In this document: positions 52,248 through 61,966 of the stretch, in pieces
Position numbering within the stretch: position 1 is the stretch's first letter
Layout of the letters: the number at the start of each line of letters is the position of its first letter
From: Aeromicrobium ginsengisoli
GTDB taxonomy: Bacteria; Actinomycetota; Actinomycetes; Propionibacteriales; Nocardioidaceae
Assembly: GCF_004134905.2 (NCBI RefSeq)
Contig: NZ_SDPQ02000001.1
Location: forward strand, 310,001 to 374,000
Direction of reading: 5' to 3'
Length of the DNA: 64,000 nucleotides
Translations under genes and position numbers: made by a program
Notes under the pieces: generated by a model
Seen by the model: the letters and a program-made list of their open reading frames with translations, nothing else
What the model was told of the DNA's origin: nothing
Database searches by the model: none

Positions 52248-53528
52248 TCAGAAGGTGACGGGCAGCTCGTCGACGCCGTAGACGAAGGACAGCTGGCGGA
52301 AGCTCAGCTCTTCCTGCGGCTTGGCGAGCGCGAGGTCCGGGAACCGCTGGAACAGCTTGGGCAGCGCGATGCGCAGCTCCATGCGGGCGAGCTCGGCGCC
52401 GATGCACCGGTGGATGCCGTGGCCGAACGCGAGATGACCGCTCGACGGCGTGCGGTAGGGATCGAACTCATCGGGCCGCTCCCCTGCTGAACTCGGGTCG
52501 CGGTTGGCTCCGCTCAGCGAGGCCAGGACGACGTCACCGGCCCTGAGCTGCTGGCCGAAGAGCATCATGTCCTGCTTGGCGAAGCGCGGGAACGCGACCT
52601 GCACGACCGCGAGATAGCGCAGCAGCTCCTCGACGACGCGGTCGACATCGTCGGGATCACCCTTGCGAATCAGCTCGGCGTAGGCGGGATCGCGCAGCAG
52701 GACGATCGTGCCGAGCGCGATCATGCCGGCAGTCGTCTCGAACCCGCCGGTGAACACCCCGTCGGCCAGACCCGCGAGATCGACGTCGGAGATCGTGTCG
52801 CCCTCGTCGCGCAGGATCTGCCCGATCAGGCCCGGTCCGGGCTCCTTGCGCTGCTTGGCGACGGCCTCGAACAGGAACTCGCGCTGCTCCGACACCGCAC
52901 CGAACGCAGCGGCGCCGCCGTTCGTGGCGTCAAACCGGGCGCTGCCGAGCTTCTCGAACGCGTCGCGGTCCTCGTAGTCGAGGCCCAACAGGGCGCAGAT
53001 GGTCTGGAACGGCACGGGGAATGCGACGTGTTTGGCCAGGTCGGCGCCCGAACCCTCGCTCGAGAGATTGTCGAGCTGCCGGTCGACGATCTCACTGATC
53101 ATCGGCTCGAGCCGCGCCAGCCGGCGCATCGTGAACTCAGGCGTCACGATCTTGCGCAGCCGCGTGTGCAGCGGCGGATCGGTGAACCCGAGCCCGCCGA
53201 TGTCGTCGGAGGTGGCCGGTCCGTCGCCGTGGAACATGTGCCGGATGTCGTTGGAGTACGAGTCGCGGTCCGTGAGGATGCGGCGCGACTCCTCGTAACC
53301 GGTGACCAGGAAGGCCCGGAAGTTGAAGGGCAGGTCGAGCTGGTGCATCGGCTCGGTGGCGCGGATCTCGGCGATCCTCGGGACCGGGTCGAGGCCGTTG
53401 CGCTGCAGCGGGACCTTGGTCGGCTCAGGGATGAAGGAGATGCGTGAGAGGTCGATGCCCTTCTTCTGGATGCGTCGCACGACCAGCTTGCCGATCCATC
53501 CGGAGACTCTTCCCCTTACGTCAACCAC
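52248..53528 (-). CDS. Cytochrome P450
   Basis: A 426-residue soluble bacterial P450. The I-helix motif is GGFETTAG, the K-helix E-x-x-R is EELLRY, and the heme loop FGHGIHRCIGAEL carries the cysteine ligand. The substrate cannot be predicted. No ferredoxin or reductase is adjacent; the downstream gene is a membrane protein. The GTG start has TAGTTT 6 nt upstream. Divergent from an amino-acid permease. Confidence 0.93.
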   Translation of the reverse strand: MVDVRGRVSGWIGKLVVRRIQKKGIDLSRISFIPEPTKVPLQRNGLDPVPRIAEIRATEPMHQLDLPFNFRAFLVTGYEESRRILTDRDSYSNDIRHMFHGDGPATSDDIGGLGFTDPPLHTRLRKIVTPEFTMRRLARLEPMISEIVDRQLDNLSSEGSGADLAKHVAFPVPFQTICALLGLDYEDRDAFEKLGSARFDATNGGAAAFGAVSEQREFLFEAVAKQRKEPGPGLIGQILRDEGDTISDVDLAGLADGVFTGGFETTAGMIALGTIVLLRDPAYAELIRKGDPDDVDRVVEELLRYLAVVQVAFPRFAKQDMMLFGQQLRAGDVVLASLSGANRDPSSAGERPDEFDPYRTPSSGHLAFGHGIHRCIGAELARMELRIALPKLFQRFPDLALAKPQEELSFRQLSFVYGVDELPVTF

Positions 53529-53534
53529 GGGTCG

Positions 53535-53540
53535 AAACTA
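53535..53540 (-). promoter_or_regulatory. -10 element of the P450 gene (leaderless)
   Basis: TAGTTT on the minus strand with a 6-nt spacer to the GTG at 53528, the same hexamer as at the MMPL gene. Confidence 0.5.
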
Positions 53541-53625
53541 CACTGCCCGGTTGCGGCCACGGGTCACTCGGGGAAGGCTGAGACCCAGGTCGCGTCCGAC
53601 CGGGCGCGGGCACAAGGGGGCCACC

Positions 53626-55050
53626 ATGAGCACTGACACGTCGAATCCGAGACCCGAGACCGAGCTCCGAAGGGTCATGGGACCCAAGCTCCTGTTGCTC
53701 TTCATCGTGGGCGACATCCTCGGCACGGGCATCTATGCACTCACCGGCCAGGTCGCCGCCGAGGTGGGTGGTGCTGCCTGGTTGCCGTTCCTCGTGGCGT
53801 TCTTCGTCGCCCTCCTGACCGCGTTCTCCTACCTCGAGCTCGTGACGAAGTATCCCCAGGCCGCCGGCGCGGCCCTGTATGTCCACAAGGCCTTCGGCGT
53901 CCACTTCTTCACCTTCATCGTGGCGTTCGCGGTCATGTGCTCGGGCATCACGTCGGCCTCGACGGCATCGAACGCATTTGCGGACAACCTCGCCAGCGGC
54001 GTCAACTGGGATGCCAGCGACTCCGAGATCATGCTCATGGCGATGGCGTTCATGCTGCTCGTGGCAGTGGTCAACTTCCGTGGCGCCAGCGAGAGCGTCA
54101 AGGCCAACGTCGTCCTGACCCTCATCGAGCTGTCGGGCCTGGTGCTCGTCATCCTGCTCGGGTTCTATGCCTTGGCGGGAGGTGACGGTGACTGGTCGCG
54201 CGTCGTCGCCTTCGACACCCCGGACGACAAGAACGTCTTCCTGGCCGTCACCACGGCGACGTCGTTGGCGTTCTTCGCGATGGTCGGTTTCGAGGACTCC
54301 GTCAACATGGCTGAGGAGTGCCACGAGCCCAGCAGGATCTTCCCGCGCATGATGCTCACCGGCCTCGGCATCACCGCCGTCATCTACGTGCTCGTGTCGA
54401 TCTGCGCGGTGGCGCTGGTGCCTGTCGGCGCCCTCTCCGACCCGGGCAAGGCTCCCCCGCTGGTCCAGGTCGTCACGGCCGCGGCACCGAGCCTCCCGGC
54501 CGACGACATCCTGCCGTTCATCTCGATGTTCGCGGTCGCCAACTCAGCTCTGATCAACATGATGATGGCCAGCCGGCTGCTCTACGGCATGTCCCGCCAG
54601 GGCGTCCTGCCCAAGGGCCTGGCGAAGGTGCACAGCAAGAACCAGACCCCCTGGGCAGCGATCATCTTCACCACTGCACTGTCACTGGCCCTCATCGCGT
54701 ACGTTGCCAACGCCAGCGACGACGCGGTCGCGGTGCTCGGCGGCACCACAGCACTGCTGCTGTTGGGGGTCTTTGCCGTGGTCAATGTCGCGGTGCTGGT
54801 CCTGCGTCACGACCGGGTCGAGCACGAGCACTTCCGCACCAAGACGGCGGTAGCGCTCGTCGGATCCGCGGCATGCCTCTACCTCGTGACGCCGTTGTCA
54901 GGGCGCGACGGCGACCAGTACGTCGTCGCCGGGCTGCTGCTGGCGCTCGGCCTCATCCTGTCGGTGCCGATCTACCTGCACCGCCGAGCGCAGGGCGAGG
55001 ACCTCGAGATCACCGATCCCGAGGACATCCCGCCCCACGAGCTGCCGTGA
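53626..55050 (+). CDS. APC family amino acid permease
   Basis: A 474-residue secondary transporter of the amino acid-polyamine-organocation superfamily, with about 12 helices. The helix-1 unwound motif GDILGTGIYALTG is clear; helix 6 has SLAFFAMVGFEDSVNMAEE, typical of the family. The C-terminal tail is acidic (EDLEITDPEDIPPHELP). A strong ribosome site (AAGGGGG) precedes the ATG. The substrate is unknown. Confidence 0.88.
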   Translation: MSTDTSNPRPETELRRVMGPKLLLLFIVGDILGTGIYALTGQVAAEVGGAAWLPFLVAFFVALLTAFSYLELVTKYPQAAGAALYVHKAFGVHFFTFIVAFAVMCSGITSASTASNAFADNLASGVNWDASDSEIMLMAMAFMLLVAVVNFRGASESVKANVVLTLIELSGLVLVILLGFYALAGGDGDWSRVVAFDTPDDKNVFLAVTTATSLAFFAMVGFEDSVNMAEECHEPSRIFPRMMLTGLGITAVIYVLVSICAVALVPVGALSDPGKAPPLVQVVTAAAPSLPADDILPFISMFAVANSALINMMMASRLLYGMSRQGVLPKGLAKVHSKNQTPWAAIIFTTALSLALIAYVANASDDAVAVLGGTTALLLLGVFAVVNVAVLVLRHDRVEHEHFRTKTAVALVGSAACLYLVTPLSGRDGDQYVVAGLLLALGLILSVPIYLHRRAQGEDLEITDPEDIPPHELP

Positions 55051-55057
55051 CGCTGGG

Positions 55058-56086
55058 TCAGCCCTGACGCTCTCGTCGCGACGAGACCGTCAGGCTGACC
55101 ACCGCGGTGATCGACAGGATTGCGACGATCACACCGAGGCTCAGCAGCGTCGGGATCTCCGGTACGTCGAAGTGCTCGCCACCGTTGATGAACGGCAGCT
55201 CGTTGGTGTGCAGGGCGTGCAGCACGAGCTTGACGCCGATGAACGCCAGCAGCAGCGCGAGGCCCTGCGACAGGTAGATCAGACGCTTGAGCAGGTCGCC
55301 GAGCAGGAAGTAGAGCTGGCGCAGGCCCATCAATGCGAACACGTTGGCGGTGAAGACGAGGTAGGGCTCCTTGGTCAGACCGTAGATCGCCGGGATCGAG
55401 TCGAGCGCGAACAGCAGATCGGTCGTGCCGAGCGACAGGATGACCAGGAACATCGGCGTGATGAAGGTCTTCTTGTTCTCCTTGATGAACAGCTTGAGCC
55501 CGTGCCACTCGTTCTTGGTGTTGAAGTAGCGGCGGGCGAAGCGGACGACGCCGTTCTCGCCGTCGTCGTCGTGGTCGGTGTCCTTGACCAGCGTGTAGGC
55601 GGTCCACAGCAGGAATGCGCCGAAGATGTAGAAGATCCACGAGAAGTTCTCGATCGCGACCGCGCCGAGTGCGATGAAGATGCCGCGGAACACCAGCGCG
55701 ATGATGATGCCGACCAGCAGCGCCTCCTGCTGCAGCTTCCTGGGCACCTTGAAGCTCGCCATGATGATCAAGAAGATGAACAGGTTGTCGATCGAGAGGC
55801 TGTACTCGGTCAACCAGCCGGCGAAGAACTGCAGGCCGAAGTCGCCGCCCTTCTCAGGGACGTTGTGGTGGACCGTCACCCAGATGCCGAACGCGACCGC
55901 GAGGCCGATGTAGCCGGCGAGATAGATCGCGCACTCCTTGAGCGTCGGCTCGTGCGGCTTGCGCGCCACGATGATGACGTCGAACAGCAGCACGGCGACC
56001 GTCACGCCGATCGTCACGAACCACTCGGTCTGGGAGACCGACATGCCTACGGTGTCGGCGGAGCTCTCGGCAAAGGGCAGGATCAC
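55058..56086 (-). CDS. TerC family membrane protein (Mn2+/metal export)
   Basis: A 342-residue TerC/Alx-type protein with about nine helices. It has the acidic membrane motifs EYSLSIDNLFIF and LFALDSIPAIYG, which in this family bind metal and export Mn2+. A His/Asp-rich cytoplasmic loop (KDTDHDDDGENG) separates the two halves. The GTG start is preceded by GGAGGT, which the upstream riboswitch-like leader can hide. It may protect from Mn excess or metallate exported proteins. Confidence 0.88.
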   Translation of the reverse strand: MILPFAESSADTVGMSVSQTEWFVTIGVTVAVLLFDVIIVARKPHEPTLKECAIYLAGYIGLAVAFGIWVTVHHNVPEKGGDFGLQFFAGWLTEYSLSIDNLFIFLIIMASFKVPRKLQQEALLVGIIIALVFRGIFIALGAVAIENFSWIFYIFGAFLLWTAYTLVKDTDHDDDGENGVVRFARRYFNTKNEWHGLKLFIKENKKTFITPMFLVILSLGTTDLLFALDSIPAIYGLTKEPYLVFTANVFALMGLRQLYFLLGDLLKRLIYLSQGLALLLAFIGVKLVLHALHTNELPFINGGEHFDVPEIPTLLSLGVIVAILSITAVVSLTVSSRRERQG

Positions 56087-56093
56087 AGGGGGT

Positions 56094-56215
56094 ACCTCCG
56101 GTCGTCAGGACGCCGGAGGTCTCTTCCGCCGCGCGATGCGGCCCGCAACACCGGGCGACTGCTGGGAGTCTCCGTGATGACGACGTTGCGATCGGGGAAT
56201 ACTCCCCTCCACGCA
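56094..56215 (-). promoter_or_regulatory. yybP-ykoY-like (Mn2+) riboswitch before terC
   Basis: The minus-strand leader carries the two conserved elements of this class: GGGGAGTA (within 56194-56210) and GAGACCTCCGG (within 56113-56125), with a paired middle. The second element, ACCTCCGG (minus strand of 56113-56120), is the exact complement of CCGGAGGT (56094-56101), which contains the terC Shine-Dalgarno. Metal binding that holds ACCTCC in the aptamer would free the ribosome site. Confidence 0.72.
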
Positions 56216-56267
56216 ACATTCTTGCAGACGCTGGAGGGTGCTCGAACCATGCGTCGTGCCGCGGAGC

Positions 56268-56753
56268 TCAGACCTCGTCGATCGAGCCAGTGGCGACGTC
56301 GAACACGAAACCCCGGATGTTGTCCTTGTGGGGGATGAACGGGTTGGACCTGATCCGGTTGATGCCCTGCTTGACGTCCTCTGCGGCGTCCGGGAACGCC
56401 TCCGCCGCCCAGGTCGGCCGGATCCCGGTGTCCTTCTCGATGTCCTGGCGGAAGCCGTCATCGGTGAACGTGACCATGCCGCAGTCCGTGTGGTGCACCA
56501 GGACGATCTCCTCGGTGCCCAGGAGCCGCTGGCTGATCGCCAGCGAACGCAGCGCGTCCTCCGTCACGACGCCTCCGGCGTTGCGGATCACGTGGGCGTC
56601 ACCCTCGTTGATGCCGAGGACCTTCGCAGGGTCGAGCCGAGCGTCCATGCACGCGACGACGGCGACCTTGCGCGCCGGCGGCAGCGGGAGCGGCCCGTTG
56701 AAGCCCTCCTGGTACGACTTGTTGGCCTCGATGAACTCGTCGGTGACGGTCAT
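56268..56753 (-). CDS. Beta-class carbonic anhydrase
   Basis: A 161-residue beta-carbonic anhydrase that interconverts CO2 and bicarbonate. Zinc ligands C35 (with D37 in ACMDAR), H88 and C91 (HHTDCGM) are present. The short length fits the compact actinobacterial subclass. A strong AAGGAG precedes the ATG. Confidence 0.93.
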   Translation of the reverse strand: MTVTDEFIEANKSYQEGFNGPLPLPPARKVAVVACMDARLDPAKVLGINEGDAHVIRNAGGVVTEDALRSLAISQRLLGTEEIVLVHHTDCGMVTFTDDGFRQDIEKDTGIRPTWAAEAFPDAAEDVKQGINRIRSNPFIPHKDNIRGFVFDVATGSIDEV

Positions 56754-56860
56754 GGGATGTCTCCTTGGTGGTCGGGGTGTCCTCCCACGATGACCCGATT
56801 CCGTCGCCCACCGGCGGCGTACCACGAGGTGACACGCCGGGCAGGATCTGCCGAACGTTG

Positions 56861-57646
56861 CTATAGGGCGCGGCCGCGCATCTCGAGCCAGACGCCGCGC
56901 GGCCACGGACCGTCGGGCTGCAGCGCTCGGTGACCGAACGCGTCGGGCGGGGCGGTCTGCGGCTCGACGCAGACGGTGTCGCGGGGTTCGTCGTAGACGA
57001 CCCACCAGGCAGCCGAGGACTCGAGCGTCAGCTCCAACGCTCCGGGCCACGTCAGCACGGGCGACGAGGCAAGACGGAAGCAGTCGTCCCACGGTCCTGA
57101 CGTCGGGTCGACGAGCGCTCCGGTCGGCAGCCCATCGGCGCCGCGCTCCACCATGACCTCGGGCTGCAGCGACGCCATGAGCTCGCCGCCGGTGTCGAGC
57201 CGGCGCCTGAACCACGGGTGGAGGCCGATCGAGCACGGCGCCTCGGTGTCGTCGTCCCACGACAGCTCGATGCGGACGCCGTCGTCGAGCAGCTCGTAGG
57301 TCAGCGTGGCGACACCCTCGGTCGGCCAAGGGTCTCCGATCCCCCGCTCGTACGCCCCTTGCGCCACGCGCTCCCACGCCGCCACATGGCCGAGTCCGTG
57401 CAGGGCGTGGGTCCCGTCGGTATGCGGCAGCTCGTACGTCGTGCCGTCCAGCGCGATCAGGCCGTCGCGGACCCGGCCGGCCCACGGGACCATCGGGAAG
57501 CAGCCGTCGGCGATCGCCGGGTCGATGGCGGAGCTGGTCGCCCGGCCCAGCACCTCATGACCGTCGATGGCCAGACTCGTGAGCCGGGCACCCCTGGTGG
57601 GGTCGATGACGGCACGGACACGCTCGTTGAGCAGGACATCGGTCAC
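56861..57646 (-). CDS. Aldose 1-epimerase family protein
   Basis: A 261-residue galactose mutarotase-fold protein. The catalytic-site features are LHGLGHVAAW (His), IGLHPWFRR (second His) and VCVEPQTAPPDAF with the likely catalytic Glu. It may act on aldoses or hexose-6-phosphates. The GTG start has CACAAT 6 nt upstream, a variant of the leaderless -10. It stands alone. Confidence 0.88.
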   Translation of the reverse strand: MTDVLLNERVRAVIDPTRGARLTSLAIDGHEVLGRATSSAIDPAIADGCFPMVPWAGRVRDGLIALDGTTYELPHTDGTHALHGLGHVAAWERVAQGAYERGIGDPWPTEGVATLTYELLDDGVRIELSWDDDTEAPCSIGLHPWFRRRLDTGGELMASLQPEVMVERGADGLPTGALVDPTSGPWDDCFRLASSPVLTWPGALELTLESSAAWWVVYDEPRDTVCVEPQTAPPDAFGHRALQPDGPWPRGVWLEMRGRAL

Positions 57647-57684
57647 GAGGTCATTGTGCCCGTACCAGCCACTTACGTGAGGCG

Positions 57685-57729
57685 CTGGTCGAGTGCTCGC
57701 GAGGGACGAGCGGGTGTATCGAGACCCAG
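57685..57729. repeat. Dispersed actinobacterial repeat, GGTCTCGATACAC type
   Basis: Read on the minus strand it begins GGTCTCGATACACCCGCTCG and ends CACTCGACCAGC. Elements with this GGTxTCGATAC...CTCGACCA layout are common between genes in Nocardioidaceae-like genomes. It lies after uvrB and before the epimerase promoter. Confidence 0.5.
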
Positions 57730-57731
57730 CC

Positions 57732-59813
57732 TCAGACGCCGGCCTGGAGCATGCTGCGGAGCTCCTTCTTGAGGTCGCCGATCTCGTCGCGCAGGCGCGC
57801 CGCGACTTCGAACTGCAGCTCGGCCGCCGCGGCCCGCATCTGCTCGCTGAGCTGCTCGATCAGATCCGCGAGCTCACCCGACGGCAGGTTGGCGAGGTCG
57901 GCGGTGTGTCCGAGCGGGACCGGAGCACCCTTGCGCCGCTTGTCGCCGGTCGCGGCCAGCAGCGTCGCGGTGTCGGCGTCCTCACGGGCCAGCATGTCCG
58001 TGATGTCGCCGATCTTCTTGCGCAACGGCGTCGGGTCGATGCCGTTGGCCGTGTTGTAGGCGACCTGCTTCTCGCGGCGCCGGTTGGTCTCCTCGATCGC
58101 CCAGCCCATCGAGTCGGTGATCGTGTCGGCGTACATGATGACCTGGCCCGACACGTTGCGCGCCGCACGACCGATCGTCTGGATGAGAGACCGGCCCGAG
58201 CGCAGGAAGCCCTCCTTGTCGGCGTCGAGGATCGCGACGAGGCTCACCTCGGGCAGGTCGAGTCCCTCACGGAGCAGGTTGATGCCGACCAGCACGTCGT
58301 ACTCCCCCATGCGCAGCTCGCGCAGCAGCTCGACGCGACGCAGCGTGTCGACCTCACTGTGGAGATAGCGGGTGCGGATGCCGGCCTCGAGGAGGTAGTC
58401 GGTGAGGTCCTCGGACATCTTCTTGGTCAGCGTCGTGACGAGCACGCGCTCCTCGCGGTCGGTGCGCAGCCGGATCTGGGTGATCAGGTCGTCGATCTGG
58501 CCCTTGGTCGGCTTGACGATGACTTCGGGGTCGATCAGGCCGGTCGGGCGGATGATCTGCTCGACGACATCGCCCTGGACCTTCTCCATCTCGTAATTGC
58601 CCGGGGTCGCCGAGAGGTAGACCGTCTGGCCGATGCGCTCGAGGAACTCGGCCCACTTGAGCGGCCGGTTGTCCATCGCGCTCGGCAGGCGGAAGCCGTG
58701 CTCGACGAGCGAGCGCTTGCGGGACATGTCGCCTTCGTACATCGCACCGATCTGCGGGATCGTCACGTGGGACTCGTCGACGACCAGGACGAAGTCGTCG
58801 GGGAAGTAGTCGAGCAGGCAGTGACCCGGCGTGCCCGGACCGCGACCGTCCATGTGGCGTGAGTAGTTCTCGATGCCGGCGCACGTGCCGACCTGCTGCA
58901 TCATCTCGAGGTCATAGGTCGTGCGCATGCGCAGCCGCTGGGCCTCGAGCAGCTTGCCCTCGCCCTCGAGCTCGGCGAGCCGCTCCTCGAGCTCGACCTC
59001 GATCGTGCGCATCGCCCGGTTCATGGTCTCCTGGCCGGCGGCGTAGTGCGTCGCAGCGCCGACATAGAGCTCCTGGTCGTCGCTGAGCACCTCGCCGGTC
59101 AGCGGGTGCAACGTCATGAGCCGCTCGATCTCGTCGCCGAAGAACTCCACCCGTACGGCATGCTCCTGGTAGACCGGGAAGATCTCGACCGTGTCGCCCT
59201 TGACCCGGAACGTGCCACGCGTCGAGGCGACGTCGTTGCGGACGTATTGGGCCTGCACGAGGGTGCGCAGCAGCTGCTCGCGCGGCAGCTCTTCGCCGAC
59301 CTTGAAGCCGATCATGCGCTCGAGGTATTCCTGCGCCGAGCCGAGACCGTAGATGCAGGACACCGTGGCCACCACGATGACGTCGCGACGGGTCAGCAGC
59401 GACCACGTCGCCGAGTGGCGCAGACGCTCGACCTCTTCGTTGACCGAGGAGTCCTTCTCGATGTAGGTGTCGCTCTGCGCGATGTAGGCCTCGGGTTGGT
59501 AGTAGTCGTAGTAGGAGACGAAGTATTCGACCGCGTTGTTGGGCAGCAGCTCACGCAGCTCGTTGGCGAACTGGGCCGCAAGCAGCTTGTTGGGCATCAT
59601 CACGAGCATCGGCCGCTGCAGCCGCTCGGCCAACCACGCGGTCGTCGCGGTCTTGCCGGTGCCGGTCGCGCCGAGCAGCACGTTGTCCTTGATGCCGGCG
59701 TTGATCCGGCGTTCGAGCTCGGCGATCGCCGCCGGCTGGTCACCGGCGGGCTGGTAGTCGGAGACGACCTCGATGGGCGCCACCTGGCGCTGGAGCTCTG
59801 ACACGGAACGCAT
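57732..59813 (-). CDS. uvrB: Excinuclease ABC subunit UvrB
   Basis: A 693-residue DNA helicase-like subunit of excision repair. Walker A is [14 protein letters not shown], the damage-probing beta-hairpin contains [20 protein letters not shown], helicase motifs include [11 protein letters not shown] and [13 protein letters not shown] [12 protein letters not shown], and the C-terminal UVR domain ([18 protein letters not shown]) binds UvrC. The start at 59813 follows TAGGCT by 7 nt; an upstream frame start at 59843 is less likely. Confidence 0.97.
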   Translation of the reverse strand: MRSVSELQRQVAPIEVVSDYQPAGDQPAAIAELERRINAGIKDNVLLGATGTGKTATTAWLAERLQRPMLVMMPNKLLAAQFANELRELLPNNAVEYFVSYYDYYQPEAYIAQSDTYIEKDSSVNEEVERLRHSATWSLLTRRDVIVVATVSCIYGLGSAQEYLERMIGFKVGEELPREQLLRTLVQAQYVRNDVASTRGTFRVKGDTVEIFPVYQEHAVRVEFFGDEIERLMTLHPLTGEVLSDDQELYVGAATHYAAGQETMNRAMRTIEVELEERLAELEGEGKLLEAQRLRMRTTYDLEMMQQVGTCAGIENYSRHMDGRGPGTPGHCLLDYFPDDFVLVVDESHVTIPQIGAMYEGDMSRKRSLVEHGFRLPSAMDNRPLKWAEFLERIGQTVYLSATPGNYEMEKVQGDVVEQIIRPTGLIDPEVIVKPTKGQIDDLITQIRLRTDREERVLVTTLTKKMSEDLTDYLLEAGIRTRYLHSEVDTLRRVELLRELRMGEYDVLVGINLLREGLDLPEVSLVAILDADKEGFLRSGRSLIQTIGRAARNVSGQVIMYADTITDSMGWAIEETNRRREKQVAYNTANGIDPTPLRKKIGDITDMLAREDADTATLLAATGDKRRKGAPVPLGHTADLANLPSGELADLIEQLSEQMRAAAAELQFEVAARLRDEIGDLKKELRSMLQAGV

Positions 59814-59820
59814 ACCTACG

Positions 59821-59856
59821 AGCCTACGTCTCGCCACCGACAAAGCCCTCTAAAGT
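59821..59856. promoter_or_regulatory. Divergent leaderless promoters, uvrB / TetR gene
   Basis: Minus strand: TAGGCT (59821-59826), 7 nt before the uvrB ATG. Plus strand: TAAAGT (59851-59856), 7 nt before the TetR ATG. The region is 50 bp, so the regulator could influence uvrB. No SOS box is visible here. Confidence 0.6.
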
Positions 59857-59863
59857 GACTGTC

Positions 59864-60523
59864 ATGCCCGTCTCGGAACGCCGCGCTGAGCGCAAGAGGG
59901 AGATCCTCGACGCCACGCGCGCGCTCTTCGACGAACGAGGCGTCCGCGACGCGCAGATCGAGGACATCGCCCGGGCCGTCGGCATCAACCGGGCGATCAT
60001 CTACCGGCACTTCTCCGGCAAGGAGGAGCTGTTCGCCGAGACCCTCGTCGGCTACCTCGACGAGCTCGCCAAGACGCTCCAGACCTCTGACGACGAGACG
60101 CTCGAGCCCGTCGCCCGCCTCGAGCACCTCGTCGTGGTGTTCCTCGACTTCGGGTCGACCTATCCGGCGTTCGTCGACTGCGCCCAGACTCTCCTGCGTC
60201 GCCGCGGCGACGAGCTCATGGAGGAGGTCAGCGAGCGGGTCATGTTCGACCTCGGCAGGGCGATGGCGGCGTGCCTCAACCACGTCGTCGACGTGCTCGA
60301 GGCCGGGGTCAAGGCCGGCGAGTTCCACGTACGCGATCCCAACCTGCTGGCCAACATCTTTTACACGCAGGCCCTCGGCGTCATGAACCTCACGACGCTC
60401 CAGCTGTCCGTCCGCGAGCAGAACCCCGGCCTGCCGGCTGTCGACGCCGTACCGTTCGACGAGGTCAAGACCTATCTGCAGCACGCCGCGGTCGCGATGG
60501 CCCGCGCCGAGCCGTCACGCTGA
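59864..60523 (+). CDS. TetR/AcrR family transcriptional regulator
   Basis: A 219-residue regulator. The N-terminal HTH covers about residues 8-55 (RKREILDATRALFDERG, then IARAVGINRAIIYRHFSGKEELF). The helical C-terminus would bind an unknown ligand. The start is ATG 59864, since the alternative at 59855 overlaps the -10. It is divergent from uvrB and overlaps the convergent decarboxylase gene by 9 bp. Confidence 0.9.
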   Translation: MPVSERRAERKREILDATRALFDERGVRDAQIEDIARAVGINRAIIYRHFSGKEELFAETLVGYLDELAKTLQTSDDETLEPVARLEHLVVVFLDFGSTYPAFVDCAQTLLRRRGDELMEEVSERVMFDLGRAMAACLNHVVDVLEAGVKAGEFHVRDPNLLANIFYTQALGVMNLTTLQLSVREQNPGLPAVDAVPFDEVKTYLQHAAVAMARAEPSR

Positions 60524-61900
60524 CACAGCGGCCCGCACGGCGTCGACCGACAGCCGTACGTCCTCGGCATCCGTCGACCAGTTGCTGACCGAGATCCGCA
60601 GCACGTCCCGATCGTGCCAGCGCGAGCCCGACATCCACGTCGTGCCGTCGGCGATCAGTCGCGCCGTGACCTCCCGCGTACGTTCGTCGCTGCCGAACGA
60701 CACGCAGATCTGGGTGTAGACGACGTCGTTGAGCACCTCGACCCCGTCGATCTCGGCGAGCCCGGCGGCAATGGCGCGGGCATTCGTCGTCAGACCGTCG
60801 ACCAGGTCGACCACTCCCCTGCGCCCCAGCGACCGCAGGACCGCCCAGACCGGCACGCCACGCGCCCGGCGCGACAGCTCCGGCACCTTCTCATACGGAT
60901 CGCCGGGACCCGTCTCGTCGGGCACCAGATAGCTCGCGTGCACGCCCATCGCCGCCCGCATCGAGGCCGAGTCGGCGACGATCGCGAGCCCACAGTCGTA
61001 CGGGACGTTGAGCGTCTTGTGCGCGTCCGTCGTCCACGAGTCGGCAACGGCGAGCCCCTCGACCAGATGACTCAGTGCCGGTGTTGCCGCAGCCCAGAGC
61101 CCGAACGCGCCGTCGACGTGCACCCACGCGCCGCGTGCATGGGCGAGGCGGACTGCCTCGGCGAACGGGTCGAACGCGCCGGAGTGCACGTTGCCGGCCT
61201 GCAGGCACAGGACGATCGGGGCGCCATCCGGGATCGCCGCCAGCGCCTCGGCGAGGGCATCGACGCGGATGCGTCCCTCCTCGTCGGCGGCGACGGGCGA
61301 CGGCTGTCCGAGTCCGAGATAGCGCAAGGCCAGGTCGATCGTGTCGTGTCGTTCCGCGCCGACGAGGACGTGCACCTGTGGTGCGCCGGTCAGTCCGTCG
61401 CGCTCGACATCCCAGCCCGCCGTGGCCAGCGCGGCATGCCGAGCCGCGGCGAGACACGTGAAGTTGGCCATCGTCGCGCCGGTGACGAAGCCGACATCGG
61501 CCGTCGGCGGCAGGCGCAACAGCTCGAGAAGCCAGCTCGCGGCCGCCTCCTCGAGCGCGGCGGTGGCCGGCGTCGAGTAGCGCATGCCGGCGTTCTGGTC
61601 CCAGCCGCTGACGAGCCAGTCGGCCGCAAGCCCGGCCGGCAGCGTCCCGCCCATGACCCAGCCGAAGAATCGCCCAGAAGCGATCGCCATGAGCCCTGGG
61701 TCGGCCTTGGCGGCGAGCTCGTCGACCACACCGGCGGGATCCAGGCCGCCGTCAGGCAGCGGCCCGCCGACACTGGCGAGCAGCTCGCCGGCGGTGACCC
61801 GCGGCCCGATCGGCCGGTCGTCGATCGAGGACAGCCAGCGGCGTACGTGCTCGTGCGCCTTGGCGAGCGACTCGTCGTACGTCTCACTGCGTGCCGTCAT
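60515..61900 (-). CDS. PLP-dependent group II decarboxylase-like enzyme
   Basis: A 461-residue protein of the aromatic-L-amino-acid/glutamate decarboxylase family. The PLP lysine is K295 in TTDAHKTLNVPYDCG; HVDGAFG (261-267) carries the Asp that holds the pyridine nitrogen; TGATMANFTCLAAAR binds phosphate. The substrate amino acid is not evident. A GGGAG ribosome site precedes the ATG at 61900. Confidence 0.88.
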   Translation of the reverse strand: MTARSETYDESLAKAHEHVRRWLSSIDDRPIGPRVTAGELLASVGGPLPDGGLDPAGVVDELAAKADPGLMAIASGRFFGWVMGGTLPAGLAADWLVSGWDQNAGMRYSTPATAALEEAAASWLLELLRLPPTADVGFVTGATMANFTCLAAARHAALATAGWDVERDGLTGAPQVHVLVGAERHDTIDLALRYLGLGQPSPVAADEEGRIRVDALAEALAAIPDGAPIVLCLQAGNVHSGAFDPFAEAVRLAHARGAWVHVDGAFGLWAAATPALSHLVEGLAVADSWTTDAHKTLNVPYDCGLAIVADSASMRAAMGVHASYLVPDETGPGDPYEKVPELSRRARGVPVWAVLRSLGRRGVVDLVDGLTTNARAIAAGLAEIDGVEVLNDVVYTQICVSFGSDERTREVTARLIADGTTWMSGSRWHDRDVLRISVSNWSTDAEDVRLSVDAVRAAVSA

Positions 61901-61966
61901 GGGCTCGGCTCCCTGGGTGATTCCCCGTTGCGACACCTTAGGCCGCCGCCGGGAGCATTCGCCAGA

